Assembly (NCBI GenBank): GCA_012515235.1
Contig: JAAYYU010000328.1
Span: 1-64,000 of the forward strand
Direction of reading: 5' to 3'
Length of the DNA: 64,000 nucleotides
From: Candidatus Anammoximicrobium sp.
GTDB lineage: Bacteria > Planctomycetota > Planctomycetia > Pirellulales > Pirellulaceae
Part shown: piece by piece, positions 18,530-27,093 of the stretch
How the letters are laid out: each line of letters opens with the position of its first letter
How positions within the stretch are numbered: the stretch's first letter is position 1
Notes under the pieces: model-generated
Told to the model about the DNA's origin: nothing
The model's database searches: none
What the model saw: only the letters and a program-made list of their open reading frames with translations
Made by a program: the position numbers and the translations under genes

Positions 18530-20938
18530 TCAGCGGGATTCTCCGGGCGCGTTGGCCTGCTGCTGTTGGTAGTCCGCAAGGTTCCGGCTCAGGGCGTTCA
18601 CCAGCGTCCGGTCTCCGGCGGCGTGCGCGAGTTGCAGGGCGCGCTGGAGGACGGAAACGGCATTCGCGAATCGGCCGTCTGCGGCCAAGGCGGCTGCCAG
18701 GACCTGCAGCGATACCGGGTGCCGATAGCCAGTCAACTGGCAGGCGGTCGTAGCGAGCTGAATCGCCTCCTGAGCGCGGCCCGCAGCCGAGTCCTCGGCC
18801 TGCAACCGGAGCGACGCCAGTCCGAGCATGGCCGGAACGAATTTCGGATCGCAATCCAAGGCGCGGCGGTATCGCGCGATCGCTTCCTCCTGCTTGCCCA
18901 GCTTGTGCAAGACGATGCCCAATTGGTAGTGCGGGTTGGGATTGTCGGGAGCCAGTCGCGACGCCTCGGCCAACGGCTCGGCTGCGTCTTTGAGCCGTCC
19001 GGATTCCGACAGGGCGGCGCCCAGGCCCAGGCAGGCTTCGAAATACTGCGGATCGCTGCGGAGCGCCTCACGGTAATGGTCCAGCGCCTCCTCGAACTTG
19101 CCCTGACTGCTCAACAACGCCCCGAGATTGTTATGCACCTGCCTGTGGTTGGGCTCGTACTGGAGCGCCTTCCGGTAGTGGGCCTCTGCCTCTTCGTGCC
19201 TTCCCATCGCGGTCAGACTCATGGCCAAATTGTTGTGGTGGTCCGCGTTGTCGGGATTCATGGCCACGGCCTTCCGATACGACCGCACTTCGCCCTCGCG
19301 GTCGCCTTTGAAGCCGTACGCCTGTCCGGCTCGGGCAAACGAATAGTCGTTGACGAACCGCTCCCGGATGGCTTTGATCGCGGCGGGCGTCGTGTTCACG
19401 AACTCAGGGATATTCGCGGCCCGGTCGGCAGTGGTGAAGTGCGACAGCACCACCGGGGGCGTGCTATTCCCTTCTTCGTCGATGTGGGTCAGCAGGAGCT
19501 GCGTGTAAACCGAGTAAGCTTTGGAGGAAAACACCAGCCACTTGCCGTTGGGAGACCAGCTGTGCCAGGAGTTCATCCGCGACGTGTTGCACCGCAGTCG
19601 CCGGGCCTCGCCTCCCGCCGCGGGAATGATGAACAGCTCGCTGTCGGGTTGCAGCAGCATGAAGCTCTTGGCCTTGCAGAAGACGATCCATTTGCCGTCG
19701 GGTGAGTACTTTGCAAAGTAGTTGCTCATCCCGTTGTGGGACGCCCCAGGCAAGGGCTCCGCCTTGCCGCCGCGGCCCTCGTTGAAGGGAATCCGGTAAA
19801 GATCGAACTGGAAGTCCTGGCTGCCATCGATGAATTCGCGGCACTCAGCCGGGGTCAGCAGCACGGAACTGCGTTTGGAAACATTCGCCAAGTGATACGC
19901 CCGCTGCCGGGCGAACACGATCGTTTTGCCGTCCGGACTCCAACTGGGATTGCTCTGCACGAACTCCCCGTCGTCCGCTCCGGGCAGGGAATGGAATTGC
20001 CTGGTCTGGCGGTCATAGACGCCCAGGATCCCTTTGATGGGAAAGAAGAGCTGGCTGAACGCCAGATCTTCCCGCGGGACGAAGACCGATCGGTCCTTCA
20101 CGGTGCTCACGACATAACGACCGTCCGGCGAGACTTGGGAAAGCAGGCCGAACGTGGGCTCGGGATCGCGTCTGTCCAAGTCGCTCCACGTGATCATGTC
20201 GCCCGGTTCGAGAGTCATCTCTTGCGCCACGGGCGCGATCGCGTACGAGCCCTTGTCGTTGGCATAGTCGACGTCCAGGCCCAAGACGGCGCCGTCGCGG
20301 GAAAACGAATGGCAGTTGCCGCAGACGGGCAGGTTCTCCAACACGACCGGCGGCTGATCCGGAGACGAAATCGCCCCGAATCGCCATCGAATCCGGAAGG
20401 GTTCGGCATAGGCGTCGATAAAGGGAAGGATGACTTCGCGATAGAAAATCGGCGCCCCGACCTCATCTTGGGACGTGCGAATCGCGAGGTTGCCGCGGGA
20501 GACGATCTTCTCCGGCGCGGCCCGGCTGACGCCCAAAATGGTCACCTTGGCGTCGTGTTCCAACGAGCGGCCCTTGATGGCCTGCCATTGCTCGCCGGAC
20601 GGCGTCCATCGGCTCTGAGGACTGAGGAAACCGCCGGTTCCTTCCCCGTCCTGAAACTCGATCGTCAGGACCCAGGCGTCCGCATTCGGACTGCTGTCCT
20701 CCCAGCGAAATGTCGGCGGCACGCACTCGGGGGGAAACAGCGTGTGATCGAGCGGATAGTGGATCGTCAACGGCGAATATTCCCCGTCCGGCCGATACGC
20801 CTCCAGAACACGGCCCGCGATGGTCTCGTCGCTGTCCTGGCGGTGCTCGCGAGGAGCGAACGGCAAGAACACCAGCGCCGCGCCCGCCACGGCAACGACG
20901 GCTGCCAGCACGACAAGCCATAAGCATGATCCACGCAT
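18530..20938 (-). CDS. CxNCHxF haem-c beta-propeller fused to TPR repeats
   Basis: 802 aa. The start at 20938 was chosen since MRGSCLWLVVLAAVVAVAGA is a signal or membrane anchor; upstream in-frame sequence is Arg-rich and implausible. Domain order: anchor (1-30), Ig-like domain with YPLDHTLFPP and VPPTFRW (about 55-75), haem motif CGNCHSF (near 200), PD40/TolB propeller (about 230-520, with VSPDGRYVV, WSPDGKTIVF, YSPDGKWIVF and WSPNGKWLVFSS), then about six TPR units (about 560-790). TPRs mediate protein-protein contacts, so this may be a scaffold version of the shorter propellers. It is convergent with the 16911-18440 gene (89 bases between stops) and is transcribed away from the second lipoprotein/DUF1559 pair. 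Confidence 0.82.
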   Translation of the reverse strand: MRGSCLWLVVLAAVVAVAGAALVFLPFAPREHRQDSDETIAGRVLEAYRPDGEYSPLTIHYPLDHTLFPPECVPPTFRWEDSSPNADAWVLTIEFQDGEGTGGFLSPQSRWTPSGEQWQAIKGRSLEHDAKVTILGVSRAAPEKIVSRGNLAIRTSQDEVGAPIFYREVILPFIDAYAEPFRIRWRFGAISSPDQPPVVLENLPVCGNCHSFSRDGAVLGLDVDYANDKGSYAIAPVAQEMTLEPGDMITWSDLDRRDPEPTFGLLSQVSPDGRYVVSTVKDRSVFVPREDLAFSQLFFPIKGILGVYDRQTRQFHSLPGADDGEFVQSNPSWSPDGKTIVFARQRAYHLANVSKRSSVLLTPAECREFIDGSQDFQFDLYRIPFNEGRGGKAEPLPGASHNGMSNYFAKYSPDGKWIVFCKAKSFMLLQPDSELFIIPAAGGEARRLRCNTSRMNSWHSWSPNGKWLVFSSKAYSVYTQLLLTHIDEEGNSTPPVVLSHFTTADRAANIPEFVNTTPAAIKAIRERFVNDYSFARAGQAYGFKGDREGEVRSYRKAVAMNPDNADHHNNLAMSLTAMGRHEEAEAHYRKALQYEPNHRQVHNNLGALLSSQGKFEEALDHYREALRSDPQYFEACLGLGAALSESGRLKDAAEPLAEASRLAPDNPNPHYQLGIVLHKLGKQEEAIARYRRALDCDPKFVPAMLGLASLRLQAEDSAAGRAQEAIQLATTACQLTGYRHPVSLQVLAAALAADGRFANAVSVLQRALQLAHAAGDRTLVNALSRNLADYQQQQANAPGESR

Positions 20939-21441
20939 GAACGGCTCCCGCGGGTCTGCCCAACGCCTTCCGGACGCCGGGCGCTGCTCCGAGGCACGGC
21001 CTCCCATGTCAATTGTCGCCCAGTTGACGCTGGAATGGATCGAGCGAGGTTGCCGACCCACGTCCCCAAGGCGACGGCGTTTCCGCGGAAGGTTCCGGTG
21101 CCGACGGACCCCTGCGCGACCAACATACCAGACCGGTCCCCCGCTCACAACGCCGCCGCCAGCGTCGCAAGCCAGCCGTGACAGAGTCGAGGAGACTGGC
21201 GGCGACCGCCGGTCAACCGCCGTTGTTCAGCCCGCTCCCGCAGTCCAGGGACGAGTCCACCACGCGATTTCCTTCGTGGAATTCTCCTCTTTCGAGGTAC
21301 GCGCAGGCTTGACAACGCCCAGGGTACCGGCGACAAAAGATAATTGTTGACCTGACTGACCGCCCCGGACGGCCAGCCACCACGACGACGTGGTGCGGTT
21401 TTCTTCTCGTTCCCGGAGACCTCAACGCGGAGAATCAGATC
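20939..21441. other. 503-bp divergent intergenic region
   Basis: It separates the propeller-TPR gene (minus) from the second lipoprotein/DUF1559 pair (plus) and must hold promoters for both. A consensus TTGACA occurs at 21310-21315, but the nearest -10-like GATAAT (21339-21344) is too far (about 23 bases) to pair convincingly. At 21378-21395 a perfect 7-bp hairpin (CACCACG, ACGA, CGTGGTG) is followed by CGGTTTT, which could be a weak terminator or a leader structure. No gene is supported. Confidence 0.4.
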
Positions 21442-21843
21442 ATGTTCAGGGTTTCTTGTTTGGCAGCCGCTGGCCTTGTCCTGGTAGTGTTGGTCGCAGG
21501 TTGTTCCGGTCCGGAAACCGATTTGCCCGATTTGGCGCCCGTCAGCGGAACGGTGACCATGGGTGGAAAACCGCTCAGCAAGGTGGCCGTCCAATTCGAA
21601 TCAGCCACCGGACATGGCGCTTCCGGCGTGACGGACGAGACTGGGCGGTATGAGTTGTTCTTTGCGGGGAACGTCAAGGGGGCGCCGCTGGGGCCGAGCA
21701 CGGTGCGCATTACGACGGTCTTGGATTTTCCCACGCCGCCCGATTACAAAGACCCCGTTCCCGCGAAGTACAACGAGTCTTCCGAGTTGAAGGTAACGGT
21801 CCAAGCTGGCGAGAATAAGCATGACTTCGATCTCAGTCCCTGA
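21442..21843 (+). CDS. Small secreted lipoprotein with transthyretin-like fold, copy 2
   Basis: 133 aa, the same length as the copy at 13128-13529. GGAGAA lies 7 bases before the ATG. The lipobox LVAGC gives a lipidated Cys at residue 21. The domain repeats the pattern of copy 1: VSGTVTMGGKPLSKV, GVTDETGRYEL, PAKYNESSELKVTV, ending DFDLSP against DFALEP. Identity is high enough to indicate a duplication within this cluster. The gene is followed after 54 bases by a DUF1559 gene, as in copy 1, so lipoprotein and pseudopilin-like protein form a conserved pair, probably acting together at the envelope. Confidence 0.85.
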   Translation: MFRVSCLAAAGLVLVVLVAGCSGPETDLPDLAPVSGTVTMGGKPLSKVAVQFESATGHGASGVTDETGRYELFFAGNVKGAPLGPSTVRITTVLDFPTPPDYKDPVPAKYNESSELKVTVQAGENKHDFDLSP

Positions 21844-21897
21844 CTGGTTTCACTGCGGCTTTTTGTCCCTGTCGTCTTTTTTTGGGGAGACGTTCTT

Positions 21898-22881
21898 ATG
21901 GCCGGTTCCATCTCGAAAACCTGGACTCGCAGGTTTGCTTTCACGCTCGTCGAGTTGTTGGTTGTGATCGCGATCATCGGCATCTTGGTTGCGTTATTGC
22001 TTCCCGCCATCCAGGCGGCGCGGGAAGCGGCACGGCGGACCCAGTGTACGAACAATCTGAAGCAGGTCGCTTTGGGCTTGCACAACTACCACGACACGTA
22101 CAAGGCCTTTCCGCCCGGAATTGTCCTAAACAAGGCAGACTACACGACGCGGTCGCCAACTCCCTATGAAAACTCGAATGGTCTCGCCTGGTCGGCGTTG
22201 ATCTTGCCATTCATCGAAATGGCTCCGTTGCACGACCTGATTCGGACCGAAACGTCGGAGTTTGTGCGGCACTGGGAACGCGACCTCGCCGGCGCGACGG
22301 CCGTGGTTCCTTCGTCGCGAGAGGGCATCCCTACCTACAGCTGTCCTTCGGACTCGATGCCGCTGATCAACAACAAGCGAGGCAACTACGGAAAGAACAA
22401 CTACTTGGGCAACTCCGGCAACAATGCCGCCGTCGATCGGAAGGGCATTTTCTGGGCGAACTCGCGAGTCCTGATGCGAGACATCATGGACGGGACGGCG
22501 AACACGGCCCTGCTGGTCGAGCGAACGGGAACGCAAGACAAGCGCCGACTGAACTGTGGCAACGCTACGGATGGTTTTGTGAACTGCGATTGGAACGCCG
22601 GTTTGTGGATCGGAGCGCGGTTCTTGTCAAGCAACCCGACTTGGCACCCTGGGGTCACTTCGACCGACGTCGACAGCTATGGCGGTGCCAGTGCGACCTA
22701 CCTGATCAACTCTTCGACTGCGACTTGGGGGCCTTCCTGGGGCAACGGGAGCGATCATCCGGGAGGCCTGCAAATAGCGCTCTGCGATGGTTCGATCCGG
22801 TTCCTTTCCGAGAGCATCGGCATGGTTCCGTACAGATACCTGCGAGATCGCCAGGACGGCATGGCGACGGAACAATACTGA
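21898..22881 (+). CDS. DUF1559 pseudopilin-like protein, copy 2
   Basis: 327 aa. The start at 21898 has GGGGAGA seven bases upstream, after a run of seven T. The leader peptide ends at FAFTLVELLVV, where the residue before F is Ala rather than the Gly usual at the prepilin peptidase site; the other three copies here have GF (copy 1) or AF (copies 3 and 4). The body follows copy 1 closely: NNLKQVALGLHNYHD, YLGNSGNNAAVDRKGIFW, CDWNAGLWIGARF, VDSYGGASATY and DHPGGLQIALCDGSIRF. Two short regions differ most, in the middle of the domain. It is predicted to be membrane-anchored with an extracytoplasmic globular head. Confidence 0.93.
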   Translation: MAGSISKTWTRRFAFTLVELLVVIAIIGILVALLLPAIQAAREAARRTQCTNNLKQVALGLHNYHDTYKAFPPGIVLNKADYTTRSPTPYENSNGLAWSALILPFIEMAPLHDLIRTETSEFVRHWERDLAGATAVVPSSREGIPTYSCPSDSMPLINNKRGNYGKNNYLGNSGNNAAVDRKGIFWANSRVLMRDIMDGTANTALLVERTGTQDKRRLNCGNATDGFVNCDWNAGLWIGARFLSSNPTWHPGVTSTDVDSYGGASATYLINSSTATWGPSWGNGSDHPGGLQIALCDGSIRFLSESIGMVPYRYLRDRQDGMATEQY

Positions 22882-22941
22882 GCAGGAGCCTCGGCGGTTT
22901 CAAGCCGGCCGACCGATCCGGAAGGGCTGTCTGACGGCCCG

Positions 22942-24918
22942 TCAATCTTCCCGGATCTCGGCCGGCAGCGGGCATCGGGTTGCTTCCAGGTATCGTTGGT
23001 GGTTCGTCAGCGTTCGCTTGGGCTGGCGTGAAAGCGAGCTGCAGAAGTGAACCAGGTCGATACACTGTTGGGGCGTCAGAACTTTGGTCGCGGGGTGGGG
23101 ACTGCCCGGCATTCCCGCCAGAATCCTCAGACCGACGGACTCCGGGTCATGCCCGCCCTTGAAGGGGTCGTGGACCAGGTTGCGAGACGGAACCGGCAAC
23201 CCTAAGGGGTCGAACAGCACCGTGTCCGGCACGCCGGTTCCGTCGTCGGCGTGGCAAGGCCGACAACCGCTGTCGAAGTACACCGTTCTTCCTCGGACCG
23301 CAGCCGCCTCGTCGGCAGGACCGATGGCGGGCACCTGCACGGTGTCTCCCGGCAGGCTGCGGAGATCCACCACTGCCTGGACGTCCGCTTCCTCGATCTC
23401 TTCGTCTTCGGCTTGCAGCATCGCGACGTAGCTGTCGCGCAGGCCTTCCCGGCGCATTCGCCGGACTTCTTCGGCCAACCGCTGCAACTGGTCTTCGCTC
23501 AATTGGTCGAAGGCCCGCATCGACGTCCCTGGCATGCCTTGTTTGATGACCTTTGCCAAATCTTGGATCGTCGGGATGCCGTTCTGAGTGCTCACAAGGC
23601 GGGAACTGTCCCCGCGCAGATCTCGCGGCACCGGGAACTGATGGCGCGCAGCTCGGCCATCGCCGCCGCCCTGGGGCCCATGACAGGCGTCGCAATGCAG
23701 GGCGTACAGGTCGGCCGCGGTCAAGCCGGCGCTCTCACGGCGGGCCAGCCCGGCCCGCTCCAGTTCGATCTGGGTAGGCTGCAGGGCGGTCGCGGCGACG
23801 GTCTCGGACAAGCGGTGGAGTTCGTCGGCGGCCTCTTTCCTGTCGGGCGCCACGGCAAGCTGGGTGAGCAACTCGGAAATCCGCGACAGGTTCGCCATCT
23901 CGCCATCGGCCTGTTCGAACAGCCGGTCGGCGACCGTGGCCTCTTCCTGCAGACCGAACGCCAACGCCGCGTCCCACAGCAGTTCCTGTTTCTTCTGTCC
24001 TTCGGGAGCGGGCGCCTGGCCCAGCCAGCGCAGCGCCTCTTGGTAGTTGCCCAATTCAAGCTCGATCGCCCCCATCTCGGCCTGAAACCCCGAAAACGGA
24101 TCCGAGGAGGAACGCAGCGACCCGACCACGGCACGGGCTTCTTCAATGCGTGTCAGCTTGCGCAAGGCTCGGGCCAGTCCCACCACTGCTGCGTTGCTGT
24201 GCGGACAGCTGGAGGCAAAACGGGCGTAGGCCGCAAGCGACTCGGCAACCCGGTCTTGTTTTTCGTACAGCCTGGCCACGGCGATGTGCGCCAACTCGTA
24301 TCCCGCTTGCCGGGCAATCGCCTTTTCGAACTCGGCCAGCGCTTGGGCCTCGTCAGCCTGATTGAACCAGTAGACTCCTTGCAGATACGCGATGTATGCC
24401 TCTTGGGGAAGAGAAGCCGTCCAGAATTCGAGGATCTCGCGGGCCTGAGCGGGTTCGTTCCGCGCCAGATGGCCACGTACACAGGCCTCGATGCCGTCGT
24501 ACAGCCGCAGCCCCACCCCGACCGGGCTCCTCCAGAAGTCCTCGGGCACTTCATGTGCGCCCTGCCGGATCAAACCCAAGATGCGTTCCTGCTGCACGCG
24601 ATCAGGGTCCGCCCCTTTCTCCTGCGCGGATTGCAGCGCGGCCTCCCAGCGGCTGATCTGCCCGAGACGGCGAAAACAGGCGATCCGCACCAGTTCCGTT
24701 TCCCCGCCGCCGAAGGCAAACCAGGCCGACCAGCGGAGCCAGCGCTGCGCCTCGCTAATCGCGCCCGCCTCCATCTGGCGAACCGCCATCCAGCGAGCCC
24801 AGACGGGGACGGTCACGGCACAGACCAGCGACGCCACGCCCAGCAGCAACACGCCGCCGGCGACCAGCAAGATCCGGCGATGATTTGGCTCAGGCGAATC
24901 GGCAGGACCAGAAGGCAC
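22942..24918 (-). CDS. TPR protein with two C-terminal cytochrome c domains
   Basis: 658 aa from a GTG start at 24918, with GGGAG about ten bases upstream. One N-terminal membrane span (ILLVAGGVLLLGVASLVCAVTV) suggests anchoring with the bulk outside the cytoplasm. Residues ~50-400 are helical TPR-like repeats. Two class I cytochrome c domains follow: CDACHGPQGGGDGRA near residue 414 with a later MPGTSM (candidate Met ligand), and CRPCHADDGTG near residue 551 with LAGMPGSPH. It likely passes electrons at the membrane while docking partners through its TPRs. It is convergent with DUF1559 copy 2 (60 bases between stops), and a 3' remnant of a related gene lies downstream of DUF1559 copy 1. Confidence 0.85.
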   Translation of the reverse strand: MPSGPADSPEPNHRRILLVAGGVLLLGVASLVCAVTVPVWARWMAVRQMEAGAISEAQRWLRWSAWFAFGGGETELVRIACFRRLGQISRWEAALQSAQEKGADPDRVQQERILGLIRQGAHEVPEDFWRSPVGVGLRLYDGIEACVRGHLARNEPAQAREILEFWTASLPQEAYIAYLQGVYWFNQADEAQALAEFEKAIARQAGYELAHIAVARLYEKQDRVAESLAAYARFASSCPHSNAAVVGLARALRKLTRIEEARAVVGSLRSSSDPFSGFQAEMGAIELELGNYQEALRWLGQAPAPEGQKKQELLWDAALAFGLQEEATVADRLFEQADGEMANLSRISELLTQLAVAPDRKEAADELHRLSETVAATALQPTQIELERAGLARRESAGLTAADLYALHCDACHGPQGGGDGRAARHQFPVPRDLRGDSSRLVSTQNGIPTIQDLAKVIKQGMPGTSMRAFDQLSEDQLQRLAEEVRRMRREGLRDSYVAMLQAEDEEIEEADVQAVVDLRSLPGDTVQVPAIGPADEAAAVRGRTVYFDSGCRPCHADDGTGVPDTVLFDPLGLPVPSRNLVHDPFKGGHDPESVGLRILAGMPGSPHPATKVLTPQQCIDLVHFCSSLSRQPKRTLTNHQRYLEATRCPLPAEIRED

Positions 24919-25302
24919 AACCCGCTCCCGACCGCTGGTCGGTCATGTTCCAGAACATCGCGTCGGAGAACTCCTCGCGGTGGATTGTAACGGCCTGCAT
25001 TTTCCGTTACAAGTATGGAGGTGTTTGACCGAACTTCGCCGCCGCAACCCGTGGAACAAGGGCACGTTGAAAGAAGGGGCCAAGCACCTGGCGGCAGTGT
25101 TCTTTCCCGCGGTTTGCGCGGCTTGACTCGAAGCCGGTTCCCTTTTTCAACGACCTGGCAGGCGGTCGCGAGCGGCCCGACTTCATTTGTCCCGCGGCCG
25201 ATGGCGGGCGCGAGCATCGAAGAGGTCCGCTCGGGCCGGATGTTGGACAACTCGATCGTGACGTCGCGGGGCAACATGGCCGGTGAAAAGGGATCTGTCA
25301 GC
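24919..25302. other. 384-bp divergent intergenic region
   Basis: It separates the TPR-cytochrome gene (minus) from the FG-GAP haem protein gene (plus), and promoters for both are expected here. The one distinctive element is a perfect 9-bp dyad at 24985-25012, listed separately. The frame of the plus-strand gene is open from 25015, but that upstream part has no family resemblance, so I treat it as untranslated. Confidence 0.4.
24985..25012. promoter_or_regulatory. Perfect 9-bp dyad, candidate operator
   Basis: TTGTAACGG (24985-24993), ten bases, CCGTTACAA (25004-25012). The half-site centres are about two helical turns apart (19 bp), which suits a dimeric regulator, and the dyad lies in a divergent promoter region. 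There is no T-run, so it is unlikely to be a terminator. Confidence 0.4.
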
Positions 25303-27093
25303 ATGGCGGGGACGCGAAGCACCGGGCCGGCGGGGTGGCGCCGCTGGTTCCTGGTCGGATGCGCCGTGTGCTTGGCGATTGCGCTCTTGACGATTGCCTT
25401 GGCCCGCTGGCGAACTGGGGCCTCCGCGAACCGAGACAGGTGGCGGCAGTACGTCGCCGGCCAGGCCGATCCGGCTGGCTCCGCTTTCTTCGAGCGAGAT
25501 TTCGTCCAACAAGTCGAGGCGTTCTGCAGCGATTGTCATGGGATGCCCGTTGCCGGGAGCTATCCTCGTGACGCCTGGCACGGCAAAGTGCGGCGGGCCT
25601 ACGAATACTATGCCCGCTCGGGCCGGAACGACCTGGATCCGCCGCCGATCCACCGGACGGCGGCCTACTTCCGCGCCCAAGCGCCGGAGCAACTCGTGTT
25701 GCCCCAACCGCCGGAGGCAATAACGCCAGCGGGGATCACGTTCCTTCCTCAGCCCTTGCATCTGAGCCAGGAAAAGGACGTCCAGCCGGGAATTTCTTAT
25801 CTGCGTTGGACCGAATTGGAACCGGGCGGCCAGCCTGTCCTGCTGGTGTGCGACATGCGGCGAGGCCATGTGTCCGCGTTGGATCTGCGCGGCGCAAACC
25901 CGCTTCCTCGGATTCTGGCCCAACTGGACAACCCGTGCCACGCCGAGCCTTGCGACCTGGATGGAGACGGCGTGGGCGATCTCGTCGTGGCCGAATTGGG
26001 CAGCTTTCTCGCCGGCGACCACGACCGGGGTCAGGTCCTCTGGCTGCGCGGCCAGCAGGCCGGTGGTGAGTACGAAAAGATCGTGATCGCTTCGGGCTTG
26101 GGGCGAGTGGCCGACGTCCAGCCGGTGGACACCGACGGAGACGGCGACCTCGACCTGCTTGTCGCGGAATTCGGGTATCACAAGACGGGAAAGATCGCGC
26201 TGTTCAAGAACGTCGCCACCGCCGGCGATCGACCGCAGTTCGAGCTTCAGGTGCTGGACCCTCGACCGGGCGCCAGCCACATCCTGGTCCACGACCTGAA
26301 CGATGACGGTCGCCCGGACTTTCTCGCTTTGGTCAGTCAAGAGTACGAGTGGGTGGCGAGCTTTCTCAACCAGGGCAATGGACAGTTCCATCGGCAGACG
26401 GTCTGGGCCGCGCCCGAGGTGACCTTTGGACTAACCGGCGTTCGGCGGGTCGACCTGGACCGCGACGGAGACGACGATCTCCTTCTTACCAACGGCGACA
26501 CTTTCGACGATCAATATGTCAAGCCGTCTCACGGAGTCCAATGGCTCGAGAATCTGGGCGGTGAGCGATTCGCCCACCGACCGCTCACCTCGTTGCCGGG
26601 CGTCCATGGTGCGCGGGCCGAGGATTTCGATCGGGACGGAGACCTGGACGTGATTGCCGTCTCCTGGCTTCACGACCAACCGTACCCGGTGACGGTGGCC
26701 AGCCAGCCGCTGGCGTCGATCGTCTATCTGGAGCAGACCGCCCCTGGAGTCTTTGGACGCCACACGCTGGAGGTTGGGTTTCCGTGCCACGCCGCTTTGG
26801 AAGTCGCGGATTTCGACAGCGACGGCGACCTTGATTTCGCCGTGGGCTGGCAGTTGTCCCGAAAATGGCACGAGCTGCCGCACCTCACTGTCTGGCGGAA
26901 CCAGTTGGTGACGCCCACGAGTGATTCGCCGCCGCCAACCACCAAGAGGAAGCAAAAGGGGTCAGGACTCATTGTTGCGCAAATGAGTCCTGACCCCTTT
27001 TCCGCTCAAGGAGATCGAGCCGCAGCGGCCACAGGCTGGTCAGCGGCGCCCCACCAGATCGTCAGCCAGGGCGGGGTGGAACCGGTTCGGTGA
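25303..27093 (+). CDS. Membrane-anchored FG-GAP/VCBS propeller with CxDCH haem site
   Basis: 596 aa from ATG 25303 (AAAAGGGA nine bases upstream); ATG 25276 is the alternative. The N-terminal anchor is FLVGCAVCLAIALLTIALA. A haem-c type motif CSDCHGMP follows near residue 76 with SYPRDAWH, then FG-GAP/VCBS repeats with calcium-binding loops such as DLDGDGVGDLVV, DTDGDGDLDLLV, DLNDDGRPDFLAL, DLDRDGDDDLLL and DFDSDGDLDFAV. Its paralogue at 27006-28637 is convergent. The coding frame runs through a REP-like palindrome (26954-27001): residues ~551-566 are encoded by the repeat and the last ~28 are antisense to the neighbour's 3' end. The native C-terminus therefore probably ended near LTVWRNQLV, and the tail is an insertion artefact. 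Confidence 0.8.
   Translation: MAGTRSTGPAGWRRWFLVGCAVCLAIALLTIALARWRTGASANRDRWRQYVAGQADPAGSAFFERDFVQQVEAFCSDCHGMPVAGSYPRDAWHGKVRRAYEYYARSGRNDLDPPPIHRTAAYFRAQAPEQLVLPQPPEAITPAGITFLPQPLHLSQEKDVQPGISYLRWTELEPGGQPVLLVCDMRRGHVSALDLRGANPLPRILAQLDNPCHAEPCDLDGDGVGDLVVAELGSFLAGDHDRGQVLWLRGQQAGGEYEKIVIASGLGRVADVQPVDTDGDGDLDLLVAEFGYHKTGKIALFKNVATAGDRPQFELQVLDPRPGASHILVHDLNDDGRPDFLALVSQEYEWVASFLNQGNGQFHRQTVWAAPEVTFGLTGVRRVDLDRDGDDDLLLTNGDTFDDQYVKPSHGVQWLENLGGERFAHRPLTSLPGVHGARAEDFDRDGDLDVIAVSWLHDQPYPVTVASQPLASIVYLEQTAPGVFGRHTLEVGFPCHAALEVADFDSDGDLDFAVGWQLSRKWHELPHLTVWRNQLVTPTSDSPPPTTKRKQKGSGLIVAQMSPDPFSAQGDRAAAATGWSAAPHQIVSQGGVEPVR
26954..27001. repeat. REP-like perfect palindrome
   Basis: Two 20-base arms (AAAAGGGGTCAGGACTCATT and its exact reverse complement, 26954-26973 and 26982-27001) flank the 8-base loop GTTGCGCA. 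It lies between the converging FG-GAP genes, five bases from the stop of the minus-strand gene and inside the 3' end of the plus-strand frame. The A4 and T4 ends would give U-runs in either direction, so it may work as a bidirectional terminator. The GGGGTCAGG core recurs in altered form at the window's left edge. Confidence 0.85.
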
